From: Parabacteroides sp. Marseille-P3160
GTDB taxonomy: Bacteria; Bacteroidota; Bacteroidia; Bacteroidales; Tannerellaceae
Length of the DNA: 64,000 nt
Assembly (NCBI RefSeq): GCF_900162725.1
Contig: NZ_LT799418.1
Location: 4,380,541-4,444,540, forward strand
Direction: 5' to 3'
Below, piece after piece: positions 1 through 8,353 of the stretch. The position numbers and the translations under genes are program-made. The notes below the pieces were generated by a model. That model was not told the DNA's origin and ran no database searches. It saw nothing but the letters and a program-made list of their open reading frames with translations. Every line of letters begins with the position of its first letter. Within the stretch, counting starts at the first letter, position 1.

Positions 1-1
1 T

Positions 2-109
2 GTTGCCAATACGGTTCTTTCTTCCGACCAGGCTACCATCTCCGTACCTAAGGGTGTGGTTGTAGTAGCCGTAGAAGGTGAAAAAGCTGTAAAAGCAGTG
101 GTTAAGTAA
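2..109 (+). CDS. 3' end of an upstream gene, probably a secreted protein (partial)
   Basis: An open frame enters from the left edge and stops with TAA at 107-109, giving the last 35 residues of a protein. The tail is rich in valine and beta-branched residues and ends in VVK. This resembles the small beta-sandwich C-terminal domains of secreted Bacteroidales proteins (T9SS sorting-like or DUF6383-like tails), but the fragment is too short to name a family. A strong terminator follows 24 bases after the stop, so this gene is not co-transcribed with the nuclease array behind it. Confidence 0.6.
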   Translation, partial: VANTVLSSDQATISVPKGVVVVAVEGEKAVKAVVK

Positions 110-133
110 TTAATCAAATATATCTTATGGTAG

Positions 134-171
134 GCGCCTTGCCCTTTCGGGGGTAAGGCGCTTCCTTTTTT
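134..171 (+). terminator. Intrinsic terminator of the upstream gene
   Basis: An 11-bp GC-rich stem (134-144 with 151-161, one G-T pair) closes a 6-nt loop and is followed by a T-rich run at 162-171. It isolates the array from upstream transcription. Confidence 0.85.
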
Positions 172-219
172 AGATTAAAATAAAAACCACGTTATATTCC
201 GTTTGCCAATTAAAATGCC

Positions 220-227
220 TACTTTTG
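220..227 (+). promoter_or_regulatory. Bacteroidetes-type -7 box upstream of rpn copy 1 (repeated in all units)
   Basis: TACTTTTG matches the Bacteroidetes -7 consensus TAnnTTTG. It lies 22 bases before the ATG at 250, predicting a very short leader. The same box is at 1214, 2208, 3202, 4232, 5226, 6220 and 7214. A TTTG at 202-205 is only 14 bases upstream, shorter than the usual 19-21 spacing, so the -33 element is not convincing. Upstream of the box, units 1 and 5 read ccacg and caatt where the other six read ccatt and caact. Confidence 0.45.
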
Positions 228-249
228 GAACAACCAAAGCCCAAAAACG

Positions 250-1086
250 ATGTCAAGATTCATCAATCCGTTTACGGATGTAGGATTTAAAAAGATTTTC
301 GGACAGGAGATCGATAAAGATTTGCTGATCGAATTCTTGAACGACTTGCTAGTAGGCGAAAAAGCGATCAAAGACATCACCTTCCTGGACAAGGAGCTCT
401 TGCCCGAGTTCATGGGAGACCGGGGCGTGATTTACGACATCTACTGCACGACGGAGAAAGGAGAGCATTTCATCGTGGAAATGCAGAACCGCCAGCAGAT
501 CAACTTCCGGGAGCGCGCCTTGTTCTACCTTTCCCACACCGTCGCTCGTCAGGGCGAGAAAGGCATGGACTGGCAGTTCGGATTGAAAGCGGTATACGGT
601 GTTTTCTTCATGAATTTCCGTCTGGAAGACATACCCCACAAGCTGCGGACGGATGTGATCCTGGCCGATCGCGAAACGAATGAACAATTCAGCGACAAGC
701 TGCGTTTTATCTTTATAGAGCTTCCCTCCTTTACAAAGGAAAAGGAAGAATGCGAAACGGATTTCGAACGATGGATATATGTATTAAAGAATATGGAAAC
801 ATTAAAGAGATTGCCTTTTAAGGCCCGCAAGTCGGTCTTCGAACGATTGGAGAAAATCGTGGACATAGCCTCCCTCACGAAGGAGGAACGGGAGAAATAC
901 GACGAAAGCATCAAGGTCTACCGCGACAACCTTGCCGTCCTCGGCTATGCCGAACAGAAAGGCCGTAAAGAAGGCCGGACGGAGGGCTTGGAAGAGGCTG
1001 CCCGCAATCTGAAAGCGGAAGGCCTGCCGGTCGATCTCATTGCCCGGGCCACCGGCCTTTCCGCCGGTGAAATCGAAAAGTTATAA
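250..1086 (+). CDS. Rpn family PD-(D/E)XK nuclease / putative transposase, array copy 1
   Basis: The protein has 278 residues. Its N-terminal half is the PDDEXK_2 nuclease domain: the family opening NPFTDVGFKKIFG is at residues 6-18, the catalytic Asp is D63 (IYDIY) and the E-x-Q pair is E77/Q79 (VEMQ). The C-terminal ~45 residues are a GxxEG-rich charged segment ending in a GLSAGEIEKL helix, the part that varies in length in this family. Rpn proteins are DNA endonucleases linked to RecA-independent recombination, and E. coli members have been reported as toxic antiphage proteins restrained by an intragenic C-terminal antitoxin. Copy 1 alone has D22 (gat) where the other copies have N22. It is flanked by its own promoter box and terminator. 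Confidence 0.9.
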   Translation: MSRFINPFTDVGFKKIFGQEIDKDLLIEFLNDLLVGEKAIKDITFLDKELLPEFMGDRGVIYDIYCTTEKGEHFIVEMQNRQQINFRERALFYLSHTVARQGEKGMDWQFGLKAVYGVFFMNFRLEDIPHKLRTDVILADRETNEQFSDKLRFIFIELPSFTKEKEECETDFERWIYVLKNMETLKRLPFKARKSVFERLEKIVDIASLTKEEREKYDESIKVYRDNLAVLGYAEQKGRKEGRTEGLEEAARNLKAEGLPVDLIARATGLSAGEIEKL

Positions 1087-1088
1087 AC

Positions 1089-1126
1089 AAATAGCGAAGT
1101 CTCTTTCCGGACTTCGCTATTTTTAT
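1089..1126 (+). terminator. Intrinsic terminator of rpn copy 1 (repeated after every copy)
   Basis: A 13-bp stem (1089-1101 with 1110-1122) with an 8-nt loop runs into TTTT. Equivalent hairpins start at 2083, 3077, 4107, 5101, 6095, 7089 and 8107. Copy 4 carries ataacg instead of atagcg, which puts one A-C mismatch in its stem. Each unit is therefore a separate transcription unit. Confidence 0.8.
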
Positions 1127-1243
1127 AACTACCGTCTGTAATCCGTCCGTCATTTATATTCTCAACGCTTGAAATAAAAACCATTTTATATTCCGTTTGC
1201 CAACTAAAATGCCTACTTTTGGAACAACCAAAGCCCAAAAACG

Positions 1244-2080
1244 ATGTCAAGATTCATCAATCCGTTTACGGATGTAGGATTTAAAAAGATTTTCGGACAG
1301 GAGATCAATAAAGATTTGCTGATTGAATTCTTGAACGACTTGCTAGTAGGCGAAAAAGCGATCAAAGACATCACCTTCCTGGACAAGGAGCTCTTGCCCG
1401 AGTTCATGGGAGACCGGGGCGTGATTTACGACATCTACTGCACGACGGAGAAAGGAGAGCATTTCATCGTGGAAATGCAGAACCGCCAGCAGATCAACTT
1501 CCGGGAGCGCGCCTTGTTCTACCTTTCCCACACCGTCGCTCGTCAGGGCGAGAAAGGCATGGACTGGCAGTTCGGATTGAAAGCGGTATACGGTGTTTTC
1601 TTCATGAATTTCCGTCTGGAAGACATACCCCACAAGCTGCGGACGGATGTGATCCTGGCCGATCGCGAAACGAATGAACAATTCAGCGACAAGCTGCGTT
1701 TTATCTTTATAGAGCTTCCCTCCTTTACAAAGGAAAAGGAAGAATGCGAAACGGATTTCGAACGATGGATATATGTATTAAAGAATATGGAAACATTAAA
1801 GAGATTGCCTTTTAAGGCCCGCAAGTCGGTCTTCGAACGATTGGAGAAAATCGTGGACATAGCCTCCCTCACGAAGGAGGAACGGGAGAAATACGACGAA
1901 AGCATCAAGGTCTACCGCGACAACCTTGCCGTCCTCGGCTATGCCGAACAGAAAGGCCGTAAAGAAGGCCGGACGGAGGGCTTGGAAGAGGCTGCCCGCA
2001 ATCTGAAAGCGGAAGGCCTGCCGGTCGATCTCATTGCCCGGGCCACCGGCCTTTCCGCCGGTGAAATCGAAAAGTTATAA
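1244..2080 (+). CDS. Rpn family PD-(D/E)XK nuclease, array copy 2
   Basis: A 278-residue protein differing from copy 1 only at position 22 (N instead of D). The nuclease residues D63, E77 and Q79 are intact. It has the short C-terminal tail type (GRKEGRTEGLEEAARNL), shared with copies 1, 3, 5, 6 and 7. Copy 3 encodes the same protein, and I saw no nucleotide difference between copies 2 and 3 in the stretches compared. Confidence 0.9.
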   Translation: MSRFINPFTDVGFKKIFGQEINKDLLIEFLNDLLVGEKAIKDITFLDKELLPEFMGDRGVIYDIYCTTEKGEHFIVEMQNRQQINFRERALFYLSHTVARQGEKGMDWQFGLKAVYGVFFMNFRLEDIPHKLRTDVILADRETNEQFSDKLRFIFIELPSFTKEKEECETDFERWIYVLKNMETLKRLPFKARKSVFERLEKIVDIASLTKEEREKYDESIKVYRDNLAVLGYAEQKGRKEGRTEGLEEAARNLKAEGLPVDLIARATGLSAGEIEKL

Positions 2081-2237
2081 ACAAATAGCGAAGTCTCTTT
2101 CCGGACTTCGCTATTTTTATAACTACCGTCTGTAATCCGTCCGTCATTTATATTCTCAACGCTTGAAATAAAAACCATTTTATATTCCGTTTGCCAACTA
2201 AAATGCCTACTTTTGGAACAACCAAAGCCCAAAAACG

Positions 2238-3074
2238 ATGTCAAGATTCATCAATCCGTTTACGGATGTAGGATTTAAAAAGATTTTCGGACAGGAGATC
2301 AATAAAGATTTGCTGATTGAATTCTTGAACGACTTGCTAGTAGGCGAAAAAGCGATCAAAGACATCACCTTCCTGGACAAGGAGCTCTTGCCCGAGTTCA
2401 TGGGAGACCGGGGCGTGATTTACGACATCTACTGCACGACGGAGAAAGGAGAGCATTTCATCGTGGAAATGCAGAACCGCCAGCAGATCAACTTCCGGGA
2501 GCGCGCCTTGTTCTACCTTTCCCACACCGTCGCTCGTCAGGGCGAGAAAGGCATGGACTGGCAGTTCGGATTGAAAGCGGTATACGGTGTTTTCTTCATG
2601 AATTTCCGTCTGGAAGACATACCCCACAAGCTGCGGACGGATGTGATCCTGGCCGATCGCGAAACGAATGAACAATTCAGCGACAAGCTGCGTTTTATCT
2701 TTATAGAGCTTCCCTCCTTTACAAAGGAAAAGGAAGAATGCGAAACGGATTTCGAACGATGGATATATGTATTAAAGAATATGGAAACATTAAAGAGATT
2801 GCCTTTTAAGGCCCGCAAGTCGGTCTTCGAACGATTGGAGAAAATCGTGGACATAGCCTCCCTCACGAAGGAGGAACGGGAGAAATACGACGAAAGCATC
2901 AAGGTCTACCGCGACAACCTTGCCGTCCTCGGCTATGCCGAACAGAAAGGCCGTAAAGAAGGCCGGACGGAGGGCTTGGAAGAGGCTGCCCGCAATCTGA
3001 AAGCGGAAGGCCTGCCGGTCGATCTCATTGCCCGGGCCACCGGCCTTTCCGCCGGTGAAATCGAAAAGTTATAA
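2238..3074 (+). CDS. Rpn family PD-(D/E)XK nuclease, array copy 3
   Basis: The protein is identical to that of copy 2 (278 residues, intact D63/E77/Q79, short tail). Near-complete nucleotide identity including the flanks points to very recent duplication or ongoing gene conversion within the first block of four. Confidence 0.9.
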   Translation: MSRFINPFTDVGFKKIFGQEINKDLLIEFLNDLLVGEKAIKDITFLDKELLPEFMGDRGVIYDIYCTTEKGEHFIVEMQNRQQINFRERALFYLSHTVARQGEKGMDWQFGLKAVYGVFFMNFRLEDIPHKLRTDVILADRETNEQFSDKLRFIFIELPSFTKEKEECETDFERWIYVLKNMETLKRLPFKARKSVFERLEKIVDIASLTKEEREKYDESIKVYRDNLAVLGYAEQKGRKEGRTEGLEEAARNLKAEGLPVDLIARATGLSAGEIEKL

Positions 3075-3231
3075 ACAAATAGCGAAGTCTCTTTCCGGAC
3101 TTCGCTATTTTTATAACTACCGTCTGTAATCCGTCCGTCATTTATATTCTCAACGCTTGAAATAAAAACCATTTTATATTCCGTTTGCCAACTAAAATGC
3201 CTACTTTTGGAACAACCAAAGCCCAAAAACG

Positions 3232-4104
3232 ATGTCAAGATTCATCAATCCGTTTACGGATGTAGGATTTAAAAAGATTTTCGGACAGGAGATCAATAAA
3301 GATTTGCTGATTGAATTCTTGAACGACTTGCTAGTAGGCGAAAAAGCGATCAAAGACATCACCTTCCTGGACAAGGAGCTCTTGCCCGAGTTCATGGGAG
3401 ACCGGGGCGTGATTTACGACATCTACTGCACGACGGAGAAAGGAGAGCATTTCATCGTGGAAATGCAGAACCGCCAGCAGATCAACTTCCGGGAGCGCGC
3501 CTTGTTCTACCTTTCCCACACCGTCGCTCGTCAGGGCGAGAAAGGCATGGACTGGCAGTTCGGATTGAAAGCGGTATACGGTGTTTTCTTCATGAATTTC
3601 CGTCTGGAAGACATACCCCACAAGCTGCGGACGGATGTGATCCTGGCCGATCGCGAAACGAATGAACAATTCAGCGACAAGCTGCGTTTTATCTTTATAG
3701 AGCTTCCCTCCTTTACAAAGGAAAAGGAAGAATGCGAAACGGATTTCGAACGATGGATATATGTATTAAAGAATATGGAAACATTAAAGAGATTGCCTTT
3801 TAAGGCCCGCAAGTCGGTCTTCGAACGATTGGAGAAAATCGTGGACATAGCCTCTCTCACAAAGGAGGAACGGGAGAAATATGACGAAAGCATCAAGGTC
3901 TACCGCGACAACCTTGCCGTCCTCGGCTATGCCGAACAGAAAGGCCGTAAAGAAGGTGAAGCCAGAGGCCTTACAAAAGGCCGGGCGGAAGGTTTGAAAG
4001 AGACCCAATTGAAGATTGCCCGCAATCTGAAAGCAAAAGGCCTAGCGTCCGACCTTATATCCGAGGTCACTGGCCTTTCCGCCGGCGAAATCGAAAAGTT
4101 ATAA
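3232..4104 (+). CDS. Rpn family PD-(D/E)XK nuclease, array copy 4 with long variant tail
   Basis: A 290-residue protein. Residues 1-231 match copy 2, including D63, E77 and Q79. From about codon 207 silent changes begin (acaaag for acgaag, tatgac for tacgac). From residue 242 the tail differs: an 8-residue insertion (EARGLTKG) and a further 4-residue insertion (around KETQLKIA), followed by substitutions (AKGLASDLISEV). The divergence is confined to the C-terminal regulatory-looking segment, while the nuclease domain is homogenised with its neighbours. It is the last gene of the first four-unit block. Confidence 0.9.
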   Translation: MSRFINPFTDVGFKKIFGQEINKDLLIEFLNDLLVGEKAIKDITFLDKELLPEFMGDRGVIYDIYCTTEKGEHFIVEMQNRQQINFRERALFYLSHTVARQGEKGMDWQFGLKAVYGVFFMNFRLEDIPHKLRTDVILADRETNEQFSDKLRFIFIELPSFTKEKEECETDFERWIYVLKNMETLKRLPFKARKSVFERLEKIVDIASLTKEEREKYDESIKVYRDNLAVLGYAEQKGRKEGEARGLTKGRAEGLKETQLKIARNLKAKGLASDLISEVTGLSAGEIEKL

Positions 4105-4261
4105 ACAAATAACGAAGTCTCTTTCCGGACTTCGCTATTTTTATAACTACCGTCTGTAACCCGTCCGTCATTTATATTCCCAACGCTTGAAATAAAAACC
4201 ACGTTATATTCTGTTTGCCAATTAAAATGCCTACTTTTGGAACAACCAAAGCCCAAAAACG

Positions 4262-5098
4262 ATGTCAAGATTCATCAATCCGTTTACGGATGTAGGATTT
4301 AAAAAGATTTTCGGACAGGAGATCAATAAAGATTTGCTGATTGAATTCTTGAACGACTTGCTAGTAGGCGAAAAAGCGATCAAAGACATCACCTTCCTGG
4401 ACAAGGAGCTCTTGCCCGAGTTCATGGGAGACCGGGGCGTGATTTACGACATCTACTGCACGACGGAGAAAGGAGAGCATTTCATCGTGGAAATGCAGAA
4501 CCGCCAGCAGATCAACTTCCGGGAGCGCGCCTTGTTCTACCTTTCCCACACCGTCGCTCGTCAGGGCGAGAAAGGCATGGACTGGCAGTTCGGATTGAAA
4601 GCGGTATACGGTGTCTTCTTCATGAATTTCCGTCTGGAAGACATACCCCACAAGCTGCGGACGGATGTGATCCTGGCCGATCGCGAAACGAATGAACAAT
4701 TCAGCGACAAGCTGCGTTTTATCTTTATAGAGCTTCCCTCCTTTACAAAGGAAAAGGAAGAATGCGAAACGGATTTCGAACGATGGATATATGTATTAAA
4801 GAATATGGAAACATTAAAGAGATTGCCTTTTAAGGCCCGCAAGTCGGTCTTCGAACGATTGGAGAAAATCGTGGACATAGCCTCCCTCACGAAGGAGGAA
4901 CGGGAGAAATACGACGAAAGCATCAAGGTCTACCGCGACAACCTTGCCGTCCTCGGCTATGCCGAACAGAAAGGCCGTAAAGAAGGCCGGACGGAGGGCT
5001 TGGAAGAGGCTGCCCGCAATCTGAAAGCGGAAGGCCTGCCGGTCGATCTCATTGCCCGGGCCACCGGCCTTTCCGCCGGTGAAATCGAAAAGTTATAA
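4262..5098 (+). CDS. Rpn family PD-(D/E)XK nuclease, array copy 5
   Basis: A 278-residue protein identical to copy 2 in sequence. At the DNA level it carries the block-2 mark (gtc ttc at codons 118-119) and the promoter-region variant otherwise seen only before copy 1 (ccacg, caatt, plus a private ccg-to-ctg change). It therefore looks like the first gene of the second four-unit block. Catalytic residues are intact and the tail is short. Confidence 0.9.
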   Translation: MSRFINPFTDVGFKKIFGQEINKDLLIEFLNDLLVGEKAIKDITFLDKELLPEFMGDRGVIYDIYCTTEKGEHFIVEMQNRQQINFRERALFYLSHTVARQGEKGMDWQFGLKAVYGVFFMNFRLEDIPHKLRTDVILADRETNEQFSDKLRFIFIELPSFTKEKEECETDFERWIYVLKNMETLKRLPFKARKSVFERLEKIVDIASLTKEEREKYDESIKVYRDNLAVLGYAEQKGRKEGRTEGLEEAARNLKAEGLPVDLIARATGLSAGEIEKL

Positions 5099-5255
5099 AC
5101 AAATAGCGAAGTCTCTTTCCGGACTTCGCTATTTTTATAACTACCGTCTGTAATCCGTCCGTCATTTATATTCTCAACGCTTGAAATAAAAACCATTTTA
5201 TATTCCGTTTGCCAACTAAAATGCCTACTTTTGGAACAACCAAAGCCCAAAAACG

Positions 5256-6092
5256 ATGTCAAGATTCATCAATCCGTTTACGGATGTAGGATTTAAAAAG
5301 ATTTTCGGACAGGAGATCAATAAAGATTTGCTGATTGAATTCTTGAACGACTTGCTAGTAGGCGAAAAAGCGATCAAAGACATCACCTTCCTGGACAAGG
5401 AGCTCTTGCCCGAGTTCATGGGAGACCGGGGCGTGATTTACGACATCTACTGCACGACGGAGAAAGGAGAGCATTTCATCGTGGAAATGCAGAACCGCCA
5501 GCAGATCAACTTCCGGGAGCGCGCCTTGTTCTACCTTTCCCACACCGTCGCTCGTCAGGGCGAGAAAGGCATGGACTGGCAGTTCGGATTGAAAGCGGTA
5601 TACGGTGTCTTCTTCATGAATTTCCGTCTGGAAGACATACCCCACAAGCTGCGGACGGATGTGATCCTGGCCGATCGCGAAACGAATGAACAATTCAGCG
5701 ACAAGCTGCGTTTTATCTTTATAGAGCTTCCCTCCTTTACAAAGGAAAAGGAAGAATGCGAAACGGATTTCGAACGATGGATATATGTATTAAAGAATAT
5801 GGAAACATTAAAGAGATTGCCTTTTAAGGCCCGCAAGTCGGTCTTCGAACGATTGGAGAAAATCGTGGACATAGCCTCCCTCACGAAGGAGGAACGGGAG
5901 AAATACGACGAAAGCATCAAGGTCTACCGCGACAACCTTGCCGTCCTCGGCTATGCCGAACAGAAAGGCCGTAAAGAAGGCCGGACGGAGGGCTTGGAAG
6001 AGGCTGCCCGCAATCTGAAAGCGGAAGGCCTGCCGGTCGATCTCATTGCCCGGGCCACCGGCCTTTCCGCCGGTGAAATCGAAAAGTTATAA
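5256..6092 (+). CDS. Rpn family PD-(D/E)XK nuclease, array copy 6
   Basis: A 278-residue protein identical to copies 2, 3 and 5. It has the block-2 silent mark gtc ttc and the common promoter type (ccatt, caact). Nuclease residues are intact and the tail is short. Confidence 0.9.
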   Translation: MSRFINPFTDVGFKKIFGQEINKDLLIEFLNDLLVGEKAIKDITFLDKELLPEFMGDRGVIYDIYCTTEKGEHFIVEMQNRQQINFRERALFYLSHTVARQGEKGMDWQFGLKAVYGVFFMNFRLEDIPHKLRTDVILADRETNEQFSDKLRFIFIELPSFTKEKEECETDFERWIYVLKNMETLKRLPFKARKSVFERLEKIVDIASLTKEEREKYDESIKVYRDNLAVLGYAEQKGRKEGRTEGLEEAARNLKAEGLPVDLIARATGLSAGEIEKL

Positions 6093-6249
6093 ACAAATAG
6101 CGAAGTCTCTTTCCGGACTTCGCTATTTTTATAACTACCGTCTGTAATCCGTCCGTCATTTATATTCTCAACGCTTGAAATAAAAACCATTTTATATTCC
6201 GTTTGCCAACTAAAATGCCTACTTTTGGAACAACCAAAGCCCAAAAACG

Positions 6250-7086
6250 ATGTCAAGATTCATCAATCCGTTTACGGATGTAGGATTTAAAAAGATTTTC
6301 GGACAGGAGATCAATAAAGATTTGCTGATTGAATTCTTGAACGACTTGCTAGTAGGCGAAAAAGCGATCAAAGACATCACCTTCCTGGACAAGGAGCTCT
6401 TACCCGAGTTCATGGGAGACCGGGGCGTGATTTACGACATCTACTGCACGACGGAGGAAGGAGAGCATTTCATCGTGGAAATGCAGAACCGCCAGCAGAT
6501 CAACTTCCGGGAGCGCGCCTTGTTCTACCTTTCCCACACCGTCGCTCGTCAGGGCGAGAAAGGCATGGACTGGCAGTTCGGATTGAAAGCGGTATACGGT
6601 GTCTTCTTCATGAATTTCCGTCTGGAAGACATACCCCACAAGCTGCGGACGGATGTGATCCTGGCCGATCGCGAAACGAATGAACAATTCAGCGACAAGC
6701 TGCGTTTTATCTTTATAGAGCTTCCCTCCTTTACAAAGGAAAAGGAAGAATGCGAAACGGATTTCGAACGATGGATATATGTATTAAAGAATATGGAAAC
6801 ATTAAAGAGATTGCCTTTTAAGGCCCGCAAGTCGGTCTTCGAACGATTGGAGAAAATCGTGGACATAGCCTCCCTCACGAAGGAGGAACGGGAGAAATAC
6901 GACGAAAGCATCAAGGTCTACCGCGACAACCTTGCCGTCCTCGGCTATGCCGAACAGAAAGGCCGTAAAGAAGGCCGGACGGAGGGCTTGGAAGAGGCTG
7001 CCCGCAATCTGAAAGCGGAAGGCCTGCCGGTCGATCTCATTGCCCGGGCCACCGGCCTTTCCGCCGGTGAAATCGAAAAGTTATAA
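6250..7086 (+). CDS. Rpn family PD-(D/E)XK nuclease, array copy 7
   Basis: A 278-residue protein with one private substitution, K70E (TTEEGEH), between D63 and E77 in the active-site region, plus a private silent change in the LLPE codons (tta for ttg). It carries the block-2 mark gtc ttc. Otherwise it is identical to copies 2, 3, 5 and 6. Whether K70E alters activity cannot be told from sequence. Confidence 0.9.
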   Translation: MSRFINPFTDVGFKKIFGQEINKDLLIEFLNDLLVGEKAIKDITFLDKELLPEFMGDRGVIYDIYCTTEEGEHFIVEMQNRQQINFRERALFYLSHTVARQGEKGMDWQFGLKAVYGVFFMNFRLEDIPHKLRTDVILADRETNEQFSDKLRFIFIELPSFTKEKEECETDFERWIYVLKNMETLKRLPFKARKSVFERLEKIVDIASLTKEEREKYDESIKVYRDNLAVLGYAEQKGRKEGRTEGLEEAARNLKAEGLPVDLIARATGLSAGEIEKL

Positions 7087-7243
7087 ACAAATAGCGAAGT
7101 CTCTTTCCGGACTTCGCTATTTTTATAACTACCGTCTGTAATCCGTCCGTCATTTATATTCTCAACGCTTGAAATAAAAACCATTTTATATTCCGTTTGC
7201 CAACTAAAATGCCTACTTTTGGAACAACCAAAGCCCAAAAACG

Positions 7244-8104
7244 ATGTCAAGATTCATCAATCCGTTTACGGATGTAGGATTTAAAAAGATTTTCGGACAG
7301 GAGATCAATAAAGATTTGCTGATTGAATTCTTGAACGACTTGCTAGTAGGCGAAAAAGCGATCAAAGACATCACCTTCCTGGACAAGGAGCTCTTGCCCG
7401 AGTTCATGGGAGACCGGGGCGTGATTTACGACATCTACTGCACGACGGAGAAAGGAGAGCATTTCATCGTGGAAATGCAGAACCGCCAGCAGATCAACTT
7501 CCGGGAGCGCGCCTTGTTCTACCTTTCCCACACCGTCGCTCGTCAGGGCGAGAAAGGCATGGACTGGCAGTTCGGATTGAAAGCGGTATACGGTGTCTTC
7601 TTCATGAATTTCCGTCTGGAAGACATACCCCACAAGCTGCGGACGGATGTGATCCTGGCCGATCGCGAAACGAATGAACAATTCAGCGACAAGCTGCGTT
7701 TTATCTTTATAGAGCTTCCCTCCTTTACAAAGGAAAAGGAAGAATGCGAAACGGATTTCGAACGATGGATATATGTATTAAAGAATATGGAAACATTAAA
7801 GAGATTGCCTTTTAAGGCCCGCAAGTCGGTCTTCGAACGATTGGAGAAAATCGTGGACATCGCCTCTCTCACAAAGGAGGAACGGGAGAAATATGACGAA
7901 AGCATCAAGGTCTACCGTGACAACCTTGCCATCCTCAGCTATGCCGAACAGAAAGGCCGTAAAGAAGGCGAAGCCAGAGGCCTTGCAAAAGGCCGGACGG
8001 AGGGCTTGGAAGAGGTTGCCCGCAATCTGAAAGCAGAAGGCCTGCCGGTCGATCTCATTGCCCGGACCACCGGCCTTTCCGCCGGTGAAATCGAAAAGTT
8101 ATAA
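7244..8104 (+). CDS. Rpn family PD-(D/E)XK nuclease, array copy 8 with intermediate tail
   Basis: A 286-residue protein with intact D63, E77 and Q79. Like copy 4 it has the silent variants acaaag and tatgac after codon 207 and the 8-residue tail insertion (EARGLAKG), but it lacks copy 4's extra 4 residues and keeps the common PVDLIA ending. Private changes are V230I, G232S, one A-to-V change in the tail (EEVARN) and A-to-T (IARTTG). It is the last gene of the array; its terminator is at 8107-8144. Confidence 0.9.
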   Translation: MSRFINPFTDVGFKKIFGQEINKDLLIEFLNDLLVGEKAIKDITFLDKELLPEFMGDRGVIYDIYCTTEKGEHFIVEMQNRQQINFRERALFYLSHTVARQGEKGMDWQFGLKAVYGVFFMNFRLEDIPHKLRTDVILADRETNEQFSDKLRFIFIELPSFTKEKEECETDFERWIYVLKNMETLKRLPFKARKSVFERLEKIVDIASLTKEEREKYDESIKVYRDNLAILSYAEQKGRKEGEARGLAKGRTEGLEEVARNLKAEGLPVDLIARTTGLSAGEIEKL

Positions 8105-8317
8105 ACAAATAGCGAAGTCTTTTTCCGGACTTCGCTATTTTTATAACTACCGTCTATAATCCGTCCGTCATTTATATTCCCAACGCTTACTCCTGTTTAA
8201 ATATCTTTTCTTTTCAGCACCTCCATCATTTTTTACGATATGCGGATAACGAGAACGTTTTTTATGGGAGAAGACAAAAACGCATTCCAAGCCTCGCGGC
8301 TTTTGGAGAAGTTTGAT

Positions 8318-8325
8318 TACATTTG
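8318..8325 (+). promoter_or_regulatory. -7 box of the calcium ATPase gene
   Basis: TACATTTG fits TAnnTTTG and lies 28 bases before the ATG at 8354. No good -33 TTTG is seen at the usual distance (nearest at 8302-8305). Confidence 0.4.
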
Positions 8326-8353
8326 CATAACAGATTAAAGATGACAAAACGTA

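Larger units (their letters stand above)
178..8188 (+). repeat. Head-to-tail array of eight ~1 kb units, each a complete rpn nuclease gene
   Basis: Units start at 178, 1172, 2166, 3160, 4190, 5184, 6178 and 7172. The period is 994 bp, except unit 4 (1030 bp) and unit 8 (about 1017 bp), which carry longer gene 3' ends. Each unit holds a promoter-like box, one ORF and one hairpin terminator. Homology begins at the AAATAAAAACC motif (178) and ends at CAACGCTT (8181-8188), beyond which the sequence is unique. Units 1 and 5 share a promoter-region variant. Units 4 and 8 share a variant gene end and a variant spacer. Units 1-4 carry gtt ttc and units 5-8 carry gtc ttc at residues 118-119. These marks imply two ancestral blocks of four. 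No terminal inverted repeats, integrase or transposase of another class is visible, so the amplification looks recombinational rather than transpositional. Confidence 0.95.

Noticed and set aside
215-283. A 22-codon upstream ORF overlapping the start of each Rpn gene
   Set aside because: Its ATG lies upstream of the -7 box TACTTTTG (220-227), so it would not be in an mRNA made from that promoter. It also repeats only because the whole unit repeats.
349-687. Recurrent minus-strand ORFs of 112, 121 and 101 codons inside every Rpn unit
   Set aside because: They lie fully antisense to a well-supported gene, have no family-like composition and no promoter, and recur only because the unit recurs.
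178-8188. CRISPR array or a classical insertion-sequence cluster
   Set aside because: The repeat unit is 1 kb and coding, with no short spacers. No terminal inverted repeats or target-site duplications were visible at the array edges.
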